This document shows positions 6,041 through 14,329 of a stretch of DNA of 15,168 nucleotides, one piece after another. Origin of the DNA: an uncultured Acetatifactor sp. (lineage in GTDB: Bacteria > Bacillota > Clostridia > Lachnospirales > Lachnospiraceae); contig CAJTKW010000088.1 of NCBI GenBank assembly GCA_910577035.1, forward strand, positions 1 through 15,168. Direction: 5' to 3'. The notes under the pieces are model-generated. The model ran no database searches. It was given only the letters and a program-made list of their open reading frames with translations, and had not been told where the DNA came from. Position 1 is the stretch's first letter, and every line of letters begins with the position of its first letter. The position numbers and the translations under genes are program-made.

Positions 6041-8407
6041 CTACACCTGCCCTGCCAGCCCCAGCACCAGGTATACCGCCAACGCCCCCAGCCAGGCAAT
6101 CATGCACTGCCCTGCCGCTACGGCAGCCGCCCACCTTACCCCCAGCTCCCGCTTGATGGCAGCGATTGCCGCCACGCAGGGCGTATACAACAGGCAGAAG
6201 ATCAGCAGCGATGCCGCCCCCGCCGTAGTCAGTACTCCCAAAATTGCCTCCGTGGAGCCAAACAGCACCGTCAGAGTGGAGACCACGCTTTCCTTGGCCA
6301 TTATCCCTGTAATCAGGGCCGTGGAAATCCTCCAGTCTCCAAACCCCAGCGGGGCAAACACCGGGGCAATTACTCCAGCCAGCGCCGCCAGCATACTGTC
6401 CCTGGAATCCTCCACCACATTCAGCCGGATGTCAAAATTCTGCAGGAACCAGATGATGATCGTCGCCAGGAAGATCACGGTGAAAGCCCTCTGCAAAAAA
6501 TCCTTCGCCTTATCCCACAGAAGCCGGGCCACATTCTTTGCCCCCGGCATACGGTAGTTTGGCAGCTCCATCACAAAGGGCACCGGCTCCCCCTTGAATT
6601 TCACGGCCTTTAAGAGAAGCGCCATCAGAATTCCCGTCACAATTCCGAAAAAGTACAGCAGGATCATGACTGCCGCTCCGTGCCCCGGGAAAAAAGCCGC
6701 TGCAAAGAAGCCATAAATAGGAAGCTTTGCGGAACAGCTCATAAAGGGGGTCAGCAGGATCGTCATCTTCCGGTCCCTCTCCGAGGACAGGGTCCTGCTG
6801 GCCATCACCCCCGGCACGGTACAGCCAAAGCCGATCAGCATGGGCACGATGCTGCGGCCTGACAGGCCGATCTTCCGCAGCAGTTTGTCCATGATAAATG
6901 CCACCCTGGCCATATAGCCGCTGTCCTCCAGCAAGGACAGAAAGAAAAACAGTGTGACAATGATCGGCAGGAAGCTCAGCACACTTCCCACCCCGGTAAA
7001 GATACCGTCCATCACCAGCGAACGCAGTACCGGGTTTACATTGGCCGAGGCAAGCACCCCGGCAGTCACCTCTGAAAGTGCTCCGATTGCCCGCTCCAGC
7101 AGCTCCGACAGTGCCGCGCCTATGACGTTGAAGGTCAGCCAGAATACCAGCCCCATAATCAGGATAAAAGAGGGGATGGCCGTATATTTTCCCGTCAGAA
7201 TGCTGTCAGCCTGCTGGCTCCGGATACGCCCCCTGCTCTCCCTGGGCTTTACCACCGCCTCCGTGCAGACCTTGTGAATATAGCCAAAGCGCATATCCGC
7301 TATGGCGGAAGCACTGTCCATTCCGCACTCTTCTTCCATCTGCAGGATAATGTGCTCCAGCATCTCCTCCTCATTCCGGCTTAGCAGCAGCTTCTCCAGA
7401 ATCAGCCGGTCCCCCTCGGCCAGCTTACAGGCGGCAAAACGCACGGGGATCCGCGCCTTCACCGCATGGTCCTCTATCAGGTGCATAATGGCATGGATAC
7501 ATCTGTGCACGGCACTGTTTTCATCCTCCGCACTGCAAAAATCCACCTTGCCGGGACATTCCTGGTATTTCGCCACGTGAACCGCGTGATCCACCACCTC
7601 GCTGATTCCCTCGCCCTTGGCCGCGGAAATGGGGATCACAGGCACTCCCAGCATTTCCTCCATCTCGTTCACCAGCACGGAGCCCCCGTTTTCCCGCACC
7701 TCGTCCATCATGTTCAGCGCCACCACCATGGGCATATTCAGCTCCATCAGCTGCATGGTCAGATACAGGTTCCGTTCAATATTGGTGGCATCCACGATAT
7801 TAATGATCCCCCGGGGCCGCTCTTTCAGCAGGAATTCCCTGGTGACCACCTCCTCGCTGCTGTAAGGGGACATGGAATAAATTCCCGGCAGGTCCGTAAT
7901 CAGGGTGTTCTTTGCCCCCTTGATCGCCCCGTCTTTCCTGTCCACCGTGACCCCGGGGAAATTGCCCACATGCTGATTGGATCCGGTCAGCTGATTGAAT
8001 AATGTGGTCTTACCGCAATTCTGGTTCCCCACCAGGGCAAAGGTAAGGGTCTCACCCTCCGGCAGGGGATTTTCCCGGGCCTTTTCGTGATACCGTCCTC
8101 CCTCGCCATAGCCCGGATGTTCCTTCCTTTTTCCTGGCTTTGCCGCCTGCGTACCCGCCTGCATGGCATCCGCCTTCTTGTCCTGCTCCTGACTGACCTC
8201 TATCTTCTCCGCATCCGCCAGTCTGATGGTAAGCTCATAGCCCCGGATCCTCAGTTCCACCGGATCTCCCATGGGCGCATACTTAACCACCGTCACCTCA
8301 ACCCCCTGGATCAGTCCCATATCCAGGAAATGCTGACGCAATGCGCCGCTTCCTCCCACGGCAAGAATTGTACCTGTCTCCCCGATACCCAGTTTATCCA
8401 GCGTCAT
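6041..8407 (-). CDS. feoB: FeoA-FeoB fusion, ferrous iron transporter
   Basis: This imports Fe2+ across the cytoplasmic membrane. The start is ATG 8407 (788 residues), with AAGGAG 10 nt upstream; the earlier in-frame ATG at 8425 lacks such a site. Residues 1-72 are a FeoA (SH3-like) domain. A polar linker of about 45 residues leads to the FeoB G domain: G1 GNQNCGKTT (127-135), G2 around FPGVTV (150-155), G3 DLPGIYS (172-178), G4 NMMD (232-235) and G5 SAAKGEG (261-267). A membrane region with two Gate segments and the FeoB C-terminal domain fills from about residue 425 to the end, with many hydrophobic helices. In many bacteria feoA is a separate gene, here it is fused, and no feoC follows. 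The promoter is divergent from the XRE-methyltransferase gene and carries an iron-box-like dyad. No convincing terminator was seen after the stop. Confidence 0.95.
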   Translation of the reverse strand: MTLDKLGIGETGTILAVGGSGALRQHFLDMGLIQGVEVTVVKYAPMGDPVELRIRGYELTIRLADAEKIEVSQEQDKKADAMQAGTQAAKPGKRKEHPGYGEGGRYHEKARENPLPEGETLTFALVGNQNCGKTTLFNQLTGSNQHVGNFPGVTVDRKDGAIKGAKNTLITDLPGIYSMSPYSSEEVVTREFLLKERPRGIINIVDATNIERNLYLTMQLMELNMPMVVALNMMDEVRENGGSVLVNEMEEMLGVPVIPISAAKGEGISEVVDHAVHVAKYQECPGKVDFCSAEDENSAVHRCIHAIMHLIEDHAVKARIPVRFAACKLAEGDRLILEKLLLSRNEEEMLEHIILQMEEECGMDSASAIADMRFGYIHKVCTEAVVKPRESRGRIRSQQADSILTGKYTAIPSFILIMGLVFWLTFNVIGAALSELLERAIGALSEVTAGVLASANVNPVLRSLVMDGIFTGVGSVLSFLPIIVTLFFFLSLLEDSGYMARVAFIMDKLLRKIGLSGRSIVPMLIGFGCTVPGVMASRTLSSERDRKMTILLTPFMSCSAKLPIYGFFAAAFFPGHGAAVMILLYFFGIVTGILMALLLKAVKFKGEPVPFVMELPNYRMPGAKNVARLLWDKAKDFLQRAFTVIFLATIIIWFLQNFDIRLNVVEDSRDSMLAALAGVIAPVFAPLGFGDWRISTALITGIMAKESVVSTLTVLFGSTEAILGVLTTAGAASLLIFCLLYTPCVAAIAAIKRELGVRWAAAVAAGQCMIAWLGALAVYLVLGLAGQV

Positions 8408-8465
8408 TCGTGTCCAGCTCCTTTTCATCAAGTAGTCAATTATCCCGGGTAAATCATTTTTTCTT

Positions 8466-8480
8466 TCAATATTATAATGA
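8466..8480. promoter_or_regulatory. Dyad over the feoB -10, candidate iron-regulator box
   Basis: The minus strand reads TCATTATAATATTGA, a 7-1-7 dyad with six of seven pairs matched, lying over the feoB -10 hexamer. Its layout resembles Fur/DtxR-type boxes: 9 of 14 defined positions match a TGATAAT-n-ATTATCA model. Location and gene fit repression by iron, but part of the match is simply the TATAAT hexamer. Confidence 0.4.
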
Positions 8481-8499
8481 CTTTCCCCGGCAGATGCAA
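8471..8499 (-). promoter_or_regulatory. Sigma-A promoter of feoB
   Basis: The minus strand shows -35 TTGCAT (8494-8499), a 17-bp spacer and a perfect -10 TATAAT (8471-8476). The predicted start is near 8464, giving a leader of about 57 nt. Confidence 0.75.
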
Positions 8500-8609
8500 G
8501 CATAACCCTGACGGTATCTGCAAGGGCCGTTTCCCGGCATTTATTCCTTCCGCACCCACGCCATTCAACCGGCAGGCGAATTTTCCCGCCGAATTCTCCC
8601 GCCGGGTTA

Positions 8610-8638
8610 TTGCGTCATCTGCCCCTTCCTATTACAAT
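8610..8638 (+). promoter_or_regulatory. Promoter of the XRE-methyltransferase gene
   Basis: The plus strand shows TTGCGT (8610-8615), a 17-bp spacer and TACAAT (8633-8638). Just downstream, GTTCAAAAGAAC (8647-8658) is a short dyad near the predicted start of transcription, a possible site for the encoded XRE protein itself. The leader is about 60 nt. Confidence 0.55.
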
Positions 8639-8707
8639 GATAACAGGTTCAAAAGAACGGGAACATCCTGTCTGCACTTGAAGGACAGTCTCAGTATGGA
8701 GGTAAAC

Positions 8708-9547
8708 ATGGATAATCTGAAAACAGGAGAGGTAATCAGCAAAAGACGTAAGGAACTGGGCCTGACACAGAATCAGCTTGCCGGTGTCCTCAATATTTCC
8801 TTTCAGGCAGTGTCAAAGTGGGAAAACAATACGGCCTATCCCGACATAGAAATGCTTCCCCGGCTGGCTGCCGCCCTTCACACCACCGTGGACGCCCTGC
8901 TGGGGTACAGCAGCGTGGTAACGGATTATGATACCCGCTACAATACCGAAGAATACTACTGGGGGCTGATCCCGAACCGGATCTGCTTTGACCTGATGAA
9001 GCTTCTCCCGCCGGTGAAGCCTTACCGCGTGCTGGATATTGGCTGCGGCGAGGGGAAGGACGCCGTTTTCTTCGCCAAATGCGGATATGTGGTAACGGCC
9101 TTCGACGTGTCCGAGCAGGGCATCGAAAAGGCGAAAAAGCTTGCGGAGTATAACAAGGTCCATGTCCGGTTATTCAAGGCAGATATTTTCGACTACCACC
9201 CTGACGGAGAATATGACATTATTTTCAGCAGCGGCGTATTTCACTTCATCCCCCCCGCCCATCGGAAGGAGCTCTGTGACAGCCTCAAGGCCCACACTGC
9301 TGCAGGCGGCATCAACGCTTTTAATGTGTTCGTCAAAAAGCCCTTTATCCACCGGGCCCCGGACAGCACCAGGGACGAAACGAAAAGGCATCCCTGGCTT
9401 TCCGGAGAGTTATTCGGCTATTACCATGACTGGCTGTTCTGCACCTGTAAGGAAGAGATCTTTGACTGCAACAGCGGCGGCAGCCCCCATAAGCACTGCA
9501 TGGATACGCTTATTGCGCAGAAGGTACAGGAGCAGCCTTCTTCCTGA
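8708..9547 (+). CDS. XRE regulator fused to a TehB-like methyltransferase
   Basis: The protein has 279 residues. The start is ATG 8708 behind GGAGG; an in-frame ATG at 8696 lies on top of that site and is unlikely. Residues 5-66 are an XRE helix-turn-helix (EVISKRRKELGLTQNQLA, then ISFQAVSKWENN). Residues about 80-275 are a class I SAM-dependent methyltransferase with motif I VLDIGCGEGKDA (108-119), the acidic end of strand 2 at AFDVSEQG (131-138), and KADIFDY and EYDIIFSSGVFHF for motifs II-III. The closest family I can recall is TehB, which methylates tellurite and related compounds, but the true substrate is not visible. It may be a regulator whose DNA binding depends on SAM or a substrate, or a methyltransferase that controls its own gene. 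It diverges from feoB and its 3' end overlaps the diguanylate cyclase gene by 38 bp. Confidence 0.88.
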   Translation: MDNLKTGEVISKRRKELGLTQNQLAGVLNISFQAVSKWENNTAYPDIEMLPRLAAALHTTVDALLGYSSVVTDYDTRYNTEEYYWGLIPNRICFDLMKLLPPVKPYRVLDIGCGEGKDAVFFAKCGYVVTAFDVSEQGIEKAKKLAEYNKVHVRLFKADIFDYHPDGEYDIIFSSGVFHFIPPAHRKELCDSLKAHTAAGGINAFNVFVKKPFIHRAPDSTRDETKRHPWLSGELFGYYHDWLFCTCKEEIFDCNSGGSPHKHCMDTLIAQKVQEQPSS

Positions 9548-11174
9548 TCTGCTCCTTTAAAGCCTGCTTATTTCGATACATCATGTCATCCGCCCGCCGT
9601 ATGGTATCTTCCAGGGACTTATCGGTTCCGGGGTCGTACACGGCATACCCTGCCGCCACGCTCACCGGCACCACAAAGCCCTGCTCTCTCTTTCCCGCGG
9701 TATATTCTGCCAGCGCCTTCAGCCGCTCATCTATGGATTCCTGAGAGGTGAAAGGCGTGATTACGCAGAATTCGTCGCCGCCGATGCGGTAGCAGCTTCC
9801 GTCCTCCTGAAAGATCCCTCTGATTCCCTCCGCAATCATGCGGATATATTGATCTCCGGATTCATGTCCGAACTGATCGTTACATTTTTTCAGATCGTTC
9901 AGATCAAACATATAAAGCACGGTAGGACGGATTTCCGTTTCCTCCGTCTTTCCGTCCGCCACAAGCCGGAGATTCAGATCTCTCTTAAAAGCCGTTCTGT
10001 TATACACCCCGGTCAGCTCGTCGGTATACGCCAGCTTTCTGTATATCTCACTCTCCTTCGCCTGCTCCATGAGCCTGCGGGACTTTTTCACGCCGGACGC
10101 CCCAATGACCACCACATAGAACAGAAACCCTACGCTCCCGATGGGCGTGCTCCTGTTAAAAAGCCGATATTGGGCCAGCTCCAGCAAGATTGCCAGAATC
10201 AGCACCAGAATACAGCAGATATTGAGCTTCATCTGCTTTGTCAGTTCCTTCTTTATAATCTCGGATATGCTGAGTCCGAACACACAGACCACAAACACAC
10301 AGAGTGCCACATGGGTCAGCCAGAGCGTCTCCCTGAGGTCATACAGCCCCACCATCTGCAGGATCACTCTCACGATCACCACCGCACAGTTCAGATAACA
10401 GCAGAATGCCCACAGGGGGTTGTCCTGATTGGGATAGGTCTGCCGCAGGAACAAAAGGAAGGGCAGCGGCATCAGCATCAGCATCAAATGATCCAGAAAT
10501 ACCATTGCCATCCCGCAGGACAGATACAGCTCCAGAACCTGGGATTCGCACAGCATCCAGATACCCAGCATAATGGAAAAAATAATGAAATTCCGCAGTC
10601 CCGTATCCTCCTGCCCTTTCTCCATGACCATGATGGTATATACCAGCAGGACGATCCCCACAATCAGAATCATACAGGTTATGATAAATTTCGGCAGGCG
10701 CTCTTTGACAATCAGGTGCTCCACTGCGCTGCGGGTTCCGTAATAAAATCCGCCCTTGGGCTTCGAGTCCTGATATGCGGGGCGCACCAGGAAAACAATC
10801 TCCTTTCCCGCATCCTCCTTCACCAGGGAAATAAAATTCCACTGATACCCTGTGGTCTTCATGCCCTGACCGGCCTCCGTGGCCAGGGTATATACTTTCT
10901 CACCACCAATCGCTACATCCAGAAACATATGGGCCGTATCGTATGCGATCACCGTCCCGTCCTTCACATCCTCCGGAAGGCGCGTGACATACCGGTATAC
11001 GCCGCCCGTAGTCTGCAGCTGCATCCTGCCTTCCCAGGATACCGCGCCCTCCGTCATCCCGTCATCCTGCCACCGCTCGTAAACATACGCCCGAAAGTAC
11101 AGCGCCGCGAAAGCGGTACAGATAATTCCCAGTACGGTTATCAGCAAATATATCCTTGTAATCCTTTTATCCAT
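9510..11174 (-). CDS. Membrane diguanylate cyclase (jelly-roll, 7TM, GGDEF)
   Basis: This is predicted to make c-di-GMP from two GTP in response to an outside signal. The start is ATG 11174 (554 residues, GGCGGAAAC upstream); the open frame extends further into rsgA but that part is its shadow. A membrane anchor (7-29) is followed by an extracytoplasmic beta-rich domain (about 30-158) resembling 7TMR-linked ligand-binding domains. Seven further membrane helices lie at about 162-183, 194-211, 221-244, 255-276, 284-304, 318-335 and 346-361. The GGDEF domain (about 382-545) has DELTGVYNRTAF (385-396), the metal-binding strand MFDLNDLKK (422-430) and an intact signature RIGGDEF (463-469). The usual inhibitory-site Arg (RxxD) is replaced by Phe (FQED), so product inhibition is probably weak. 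It follows rsgA by 40 bp without a terminator, so it is likely the last gene of the prpC operon. Confidence 0.9.
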   Translation of the reverse strand: MDKRITRIYLLITVLGIICTAFAALYFRAYVYERWQDDGMTEGAVSWEGRMQLQTTGGVYRYVTRLPEDVKDGTVIAYDTAHMFLDVAIGGEKVYTLATEAGQGMKTTGYQWNFISLVKEDAGKEIVFLVRPAYQDSKPKGGFYYGTRSAVEHLIVKERLPKFIITCMILIVGIVLLVYTIMVMEKGQEDTGLRNFIIFSIMLGIWMLCESQVLELYLSCGMAMVFLDHLMLMLMPLPFLLFLRQTYPNQDNPLWAFCCYLNCAVVIVRVILQMVGLYDLRETLWLTHVALCVFVVCVFGLSISEIIKKELTKQMKLNICCILVLILAILLELAQYRLFNRSTPIGSVGFLFYVVVIGASGVKKSRRLMEQAKESEIYRKLAYTDELTGVYNRTAFKRDLNLRLVADGKTEETEIRPTVLYMFDLNDLKKCNDQFGHESGDQYIRMIAEGIRGIFQEDGSCYRIGGDEFCVITPFTSQESIDERLKALAEYTAGKREQGFVVPVSVAAGYAVYDPGTDKSLEDTIRRADDMMYRNKQALKEQIRKKAAPVPSAQ

Positions 11175-11214
11175 AGTGTTTCCGCCGTTTCCTGAATGGT
11201 GTGAACTACCTGCC

Positions 11215-12105
11215 TCAGAATTTCTTCCTGTCCTTAAGTTCCCCGTACAGCAGACAATAATTTTCATACCGCAGCCTGCTGATCCGTCCCTGCTCCACGG
11301 CATCCCGGACACCGCAGTCCCGCTCCGCCACATGGGAGCATCCCCCAAACCTGCAGTCCTTTTCAAATCGGGCAAATTCCGGATAATATGCCGCAAGCTC
11401 TTCCTTTTCCAGGTCAAACAATCCCAGGGAGCTGAATCCCGGCGTATCCAGAATATAGGTATCCTCCCCCATGGCAATCAGCTCGGAATGCCTGGTAGTG
11501 TGTTTTCCCCGCCCGATCCTTTCACTGATCTGGCCCGTCTCCATAACGGTCCCCGACTGCAGGCTGTTGACAATAGAGGATTTCCCCACGCCGCTGGGAC
11601 CTGCTACCGCAGTGGTCTTTCCGGCCAGGAGCAGCCGCAGCTCCTCCATCCCTTGTCCCAGCCCGGCGCTGACCCCCAGGGCTCTGTAGCCGCAGTCTTC
11701 ATAAATCTTCCGGTATGCCTCCCCCTGGCCTCCACAGTCAAGATCCTGCTTGTTGAAGCAGATCAGGCAGGGTACCTCCTGCTGCCCCATCATAATCAGG
11801 AATCTGTCCAGCAGATTAAAATTCGGCTTCGGCCTGGCAAAGGAGAAAATCACCAGCGCCTGATCCACATTGGCCACTGCCGGCCGGATCAGCTCACTGT
11901 GCCTGGGCAGCAGGCCGCTGATATTTCCCAGCGACTTTTCCTCGTCCAGCACGTCAAGCTCCACGTTATCTCCTACCAGGGGCTTGCGATGATCCTTTCG
12001 GAACACTCCCCTGGCCCTGCATTCATAGATTTTGGATTCTCCCTCACCGCCCCCGCAGTGCACATAATAGAATCCGGCAATCCCCTTTATAATTTTCCCC
12101 TGCAT
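11215..12105 (-). CDS. rsgA: Ribosome small-subunit assembly GTPase RsgA (YjeQ)
   Basis: This circularly permuted GTPase assists late maturation of the 30S subunit. It has 296 residues, the usual length. An N-terminal OB fold (about 1-70) precedes a G domain in permuted order: G4 FNKQDLD (117-123), then G1 GPSGVGKSS (169-177), switch I region GRGKHTTRHSEL (198-209) and G3 DTPG (220-223). A C-terminal zinc site follows with C251, C256, H258 and C264. The start is ATG 12105, 9 bp after the prkC stop, with an AGGA site overlapping that stop, suggesting translational coupling. It lies in the common Firmicutes order prpC-prkC-rsgA. Confidence 0.95.
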   Translation of the reverse strand: MQGKIIKGIAGFYYVHCGGGEGESKIYECRARGVFRKDHRKPLVGDNVELDVLDEEKSLGNISGLLPRHSELIRPAVANVDQALVIFSFARPKPNFNLLDRFLIMMGQQEVPCLICFNKQDLDCGGQGEAYRKIYEDCGYRALGVSAGLGQGMEELRLLLAGKTTAVAGPSGVGKSSIVNSLQSGTVMETGQISERIGRGKHTTRHSELIAMGEDTYILDTPGFSSLGLFDLEKEELAAYYPEFARFEKDCRFGGCSHVAERDCGVRDAVEQGRISRLRYENYCLLYGELKDRKKF

Positions 12106-12114
12106 GTTCCCGTC

Positions 12115-14274
12115 CTACTGCGGTGTAAATTCAATCCTTCTGGTAAAGGACTTTGTCTCCGTTCCCCCCGGTATCACCGTGCCGTTATCATCCACCACGG
12201 AATCCTTGGTCACCGTGTAAGTCACGGTAAGCGTCCCTCCCGACGAGGTCAGATTATTGTGATTGGTAGCATAAGGAAAGCTGGAGGTGATGGTTTCCAG
12301 CACCACCGTTCCGTCATCCGCCACCAACTTCAGCGTTACACTGGAATTCGTAACGTAATCCGGAGCTTCCTCCAGAGTGGGCGCGGCAATGTTGGTATTG
12401 CATCTGTACAAAGTGGGAGTCCCCGTCTGCGGCCCCAGGCTTACCGTAATCTGGATCTCCGTCCCCACATCCACCTCCAGGTCCGCCGAATAGCTTTGGT
12501 AGCAGATCTGGTCCGCCGGATAGTAGGGGTTGTGCTCATAGGTCACCGACCCGATCTGTACTTTGGCCTCGTTGGCCACGACGATCCCGTCCATCTCTGT
12601 CCGCCCCAGAAGGTTTGGCACCCGCGTCTTCCCATTCTCCTTGCCAAGGCTTACCGTCAGCGTGATCTCGCTTCCCTTTGCCACTTTGCTCTCCGCCGCA
12701 GGTGTCTGCAGCACCACCACACCTGCCTCTGCCGTGTCGGAATACGCCTCCAGCTTCGCCACCTGAAAACCGTTGTCCAGCAGCAGATTGTACGCTTCTT
12801 CATAGGGCTTGCCTGTAACGGAAGGCACTATATCACCTCTGGGGCCTGCGCTGGCCTTCAGGGTTACGGTACTGCCCACTGCTATATCCTCTCCTTCCCC
12901 CGCGTCCGCACTGATGACAATCCCGGCCTCAAGAGAATCCGACTCTTCATATACCACATCGGATTTGACGCCCAGATCCTTCAGTTCGTTTCTGACCTCT
13001 TCTACCTTCCTGCCCCTGACATTGGGCATGGGCACATAGGTTACGTCTTCCGGTTCGTCGGAAGGTGTGGGAGATGACTCCGGCGAAGACTCCTCCCCGG
13101 TCTGGATAGGACTGTTGTGACCGGAATTATCAGAATTTTCTCCGGTTCCTATATTGTTGATTACATTCACCACCAGGATAATCAGAATAATACAGATGAC
13201 GATTCCCGCCGCCACCGCCAGAAATGTGGTCAGACGCTCCATTCCCGGATTATAGTCATAGTCCTCCCCGTCCTCCGGTTCGTCCTCACTTTCATACATG
13301 GCTTCCGTGTCGGAGCGGAGGCGCATGATTTCCTCCCGTTCCGGATACTCCTCCTGATACGCAGTGCGCCGCTTGATCTGCGCCACCTCGCTCTCGGTGA
13401 TCATCCGGGTATCCCCGTCCATTTCCACCTCATTCTGTACCACAAAATCCTCTTCCGGATTAATCAGGGACTGCTTTAAATCCGCGATCAGCTCCTGGGC
13501 GCTCTGGTATCTGCGGTCAGGGGACTTCTGGCAGCATTTTACCACAATGCTTTCCACCCCGCCGGGGATTTCCGGGACAAACTCCCTGGGCGAGGGAAAC
13601 TCCTCCTGTATGTGCTTGATGGCTATGGCTACCGTGGTCTCCCCGTTAAAGGGAACCCTGCCGGTAAGCATCTCGAACATGGTAATCCCCAGGGAATAAA
13701 TATCGCTCTTCTCGTCACTGTACCCGCCTCTGGCCTGCTCCGGCGAAGTATAATGCACCGATCCCATGACATTGGAGGTAATGGTATTGCTGGTAGCTGC
13801 CTTGGCAATGCCGAAGTCCGTCACCTTCACCTTTCCGTCCTTGGAAATAATAATATTCTGCGGCTTGATGTCCCGATGAATAATGTGATTGTTGTGAGCC
13901 GCTTCAATTCCCATGCCCACCTGTATTGCAATGCTGACTGCCTCCTTATAGGACAGCCTGGCCTTTTTTTCGATGTATTTCTTGAGGGTGATCCCCTCCA
14001 CGAGCTCCATAACGATATAATAGATGCCGTTATCCTCCCCCACATCATAGACATTGACGATGTTGGGGTGCATCAGCCCGGCTGCAGCCTGGGCCTCAAT
14101 CCGAAACTTAGATACAAAATTTGCATTTTCACTGAATTCCTGTTTTAATACCTTCACCGCCACGAAACGGTTCAGCTTATGACATTTCGCTTTATATACA
14201 TCTGACATGCCGCCGGTTCCGATCTTTTCCAGAATCTCGTACCGATCGCCTATCATCATTCCGATTTTAACCAT
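12115..14274 (-). CDS. prkC: PASTA-domain Ser/Thr protein kinase
   Basis: This is a membrane kinase sensing muropeptides or lipid II and phosphorylating proteins of cell-wall synthesis, division and spore germination. The start is ATG 14274 (719 residues) with GGAGAG 5 nt upstream; upstream in-frame TTG (14307) and ATG (14295) lack such a site. The kinase domain (about 11-270) has the glycine loop GTGGMSDVYKA (19-29), K41 in VAVKVLK, E60, HRDIKPQN (133-140), DFG (153-155) and SPEQ (177-180). A juxtamembrane region rich in Asp and Glu (about 315-345) leads to one membrane helix (about 349-371). Outside are a Ser/Pro-rich linker and three PASTA domains (about 412-477, 481-545, 549-614). A last module of about 105 residues (615-719) is beta-rich and not PASTA; I do not recognise it. 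It is preceded by the gene for its phosphatase, 55 bp away, and followed by rsgA. Confidence 0.95.
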   Translation of the reverse strand: MVKIGMMIGDRYEILEKIGTGGMSDVYKAKCHKLNRFVAVKVLKQEFSENANFVSKFRIEAQAAAGLMHPNIVNVYDVGEDNGIYYIVMELVEGITLKKYIEKKARLSYKEAVSIAIQVGMGIEAAHNNHIIHRDIKPQNIIISKDGKVKVTDFGIAKAATSNTITSNVMGSVHYTSPEQARGGYSDEKSDIYSLGITMFEMLTGRVPFNGETTVAIAIKHIQEEFPSPREFVPEIPGGVESIVVKCCQKSPDRRYQSAQELIADLKQSLINPEEDFVVQNEVEMDGDTRMITESEVAQIKRRTAYQEEYPEREEIMRLRSDTEAMYESEDEPEDGEDYDYNPGMERLTTFLAVAAGIVICIILIILVVNVINNIGTGENSDNSGHNSPIQTGEESSPESSPTPSDEPEDVTYVPMPNVRGRKVEEVRNELKDLGVKSDVVYEESDSLEAGIVISADAGEGEDIAVGSTVTLKASAGPRGDIVPSVTGKPYEEAYNLLLDNGFQVAKLEAYSDTAEAGVVVLQTPAAESKVAKGSEITLTVSLGKENGKTRVPNLLGRTEMDGIVVANEAKVQIGSVTYEHNPYYPADQICYQSYSADLEVDVGTEIQITVSLGPQTGTPTLYRCNTNIAAPTLEEAPDYVTNSSVTLKLVADDGTVVLETITSSFPYATNHNNLTSSGGTLTVTYTVTKDSVVDDNGTVIPGGTETKSFTRRIEFTPQ

Positions 14275-14329
14275 ATATGCTCTCCATTCAACCATTCTGT
14301 CCGGCAACCGCAGTGCCGCGGCCGGGATC

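Noticed and set aside
6680..8002. Several plus-strand open frames inside feoB.
   Set aside because: Antisense shadows of a GC-rich gene; composition is not protein-like and there are no start signals.
11175..11477. Extended N-terminus of the cyclase reading frame into rsgA.
   Set aside because: It overlaps the C-terminal zinc region of rsgA in another frame; ATG 11174 has a ribosome binding site and begins a normal membrane anchor.
9849..14148. Long plus-strand open frames opposite the cyclase, rsgA and prkC (for example 9849-11195 and 11176-13077).
   Set aside because: Rich in His, Pro, Gln and Arg as expected for the reverse of coding DNA; the opposite-strand genes have full sets of family motifs.
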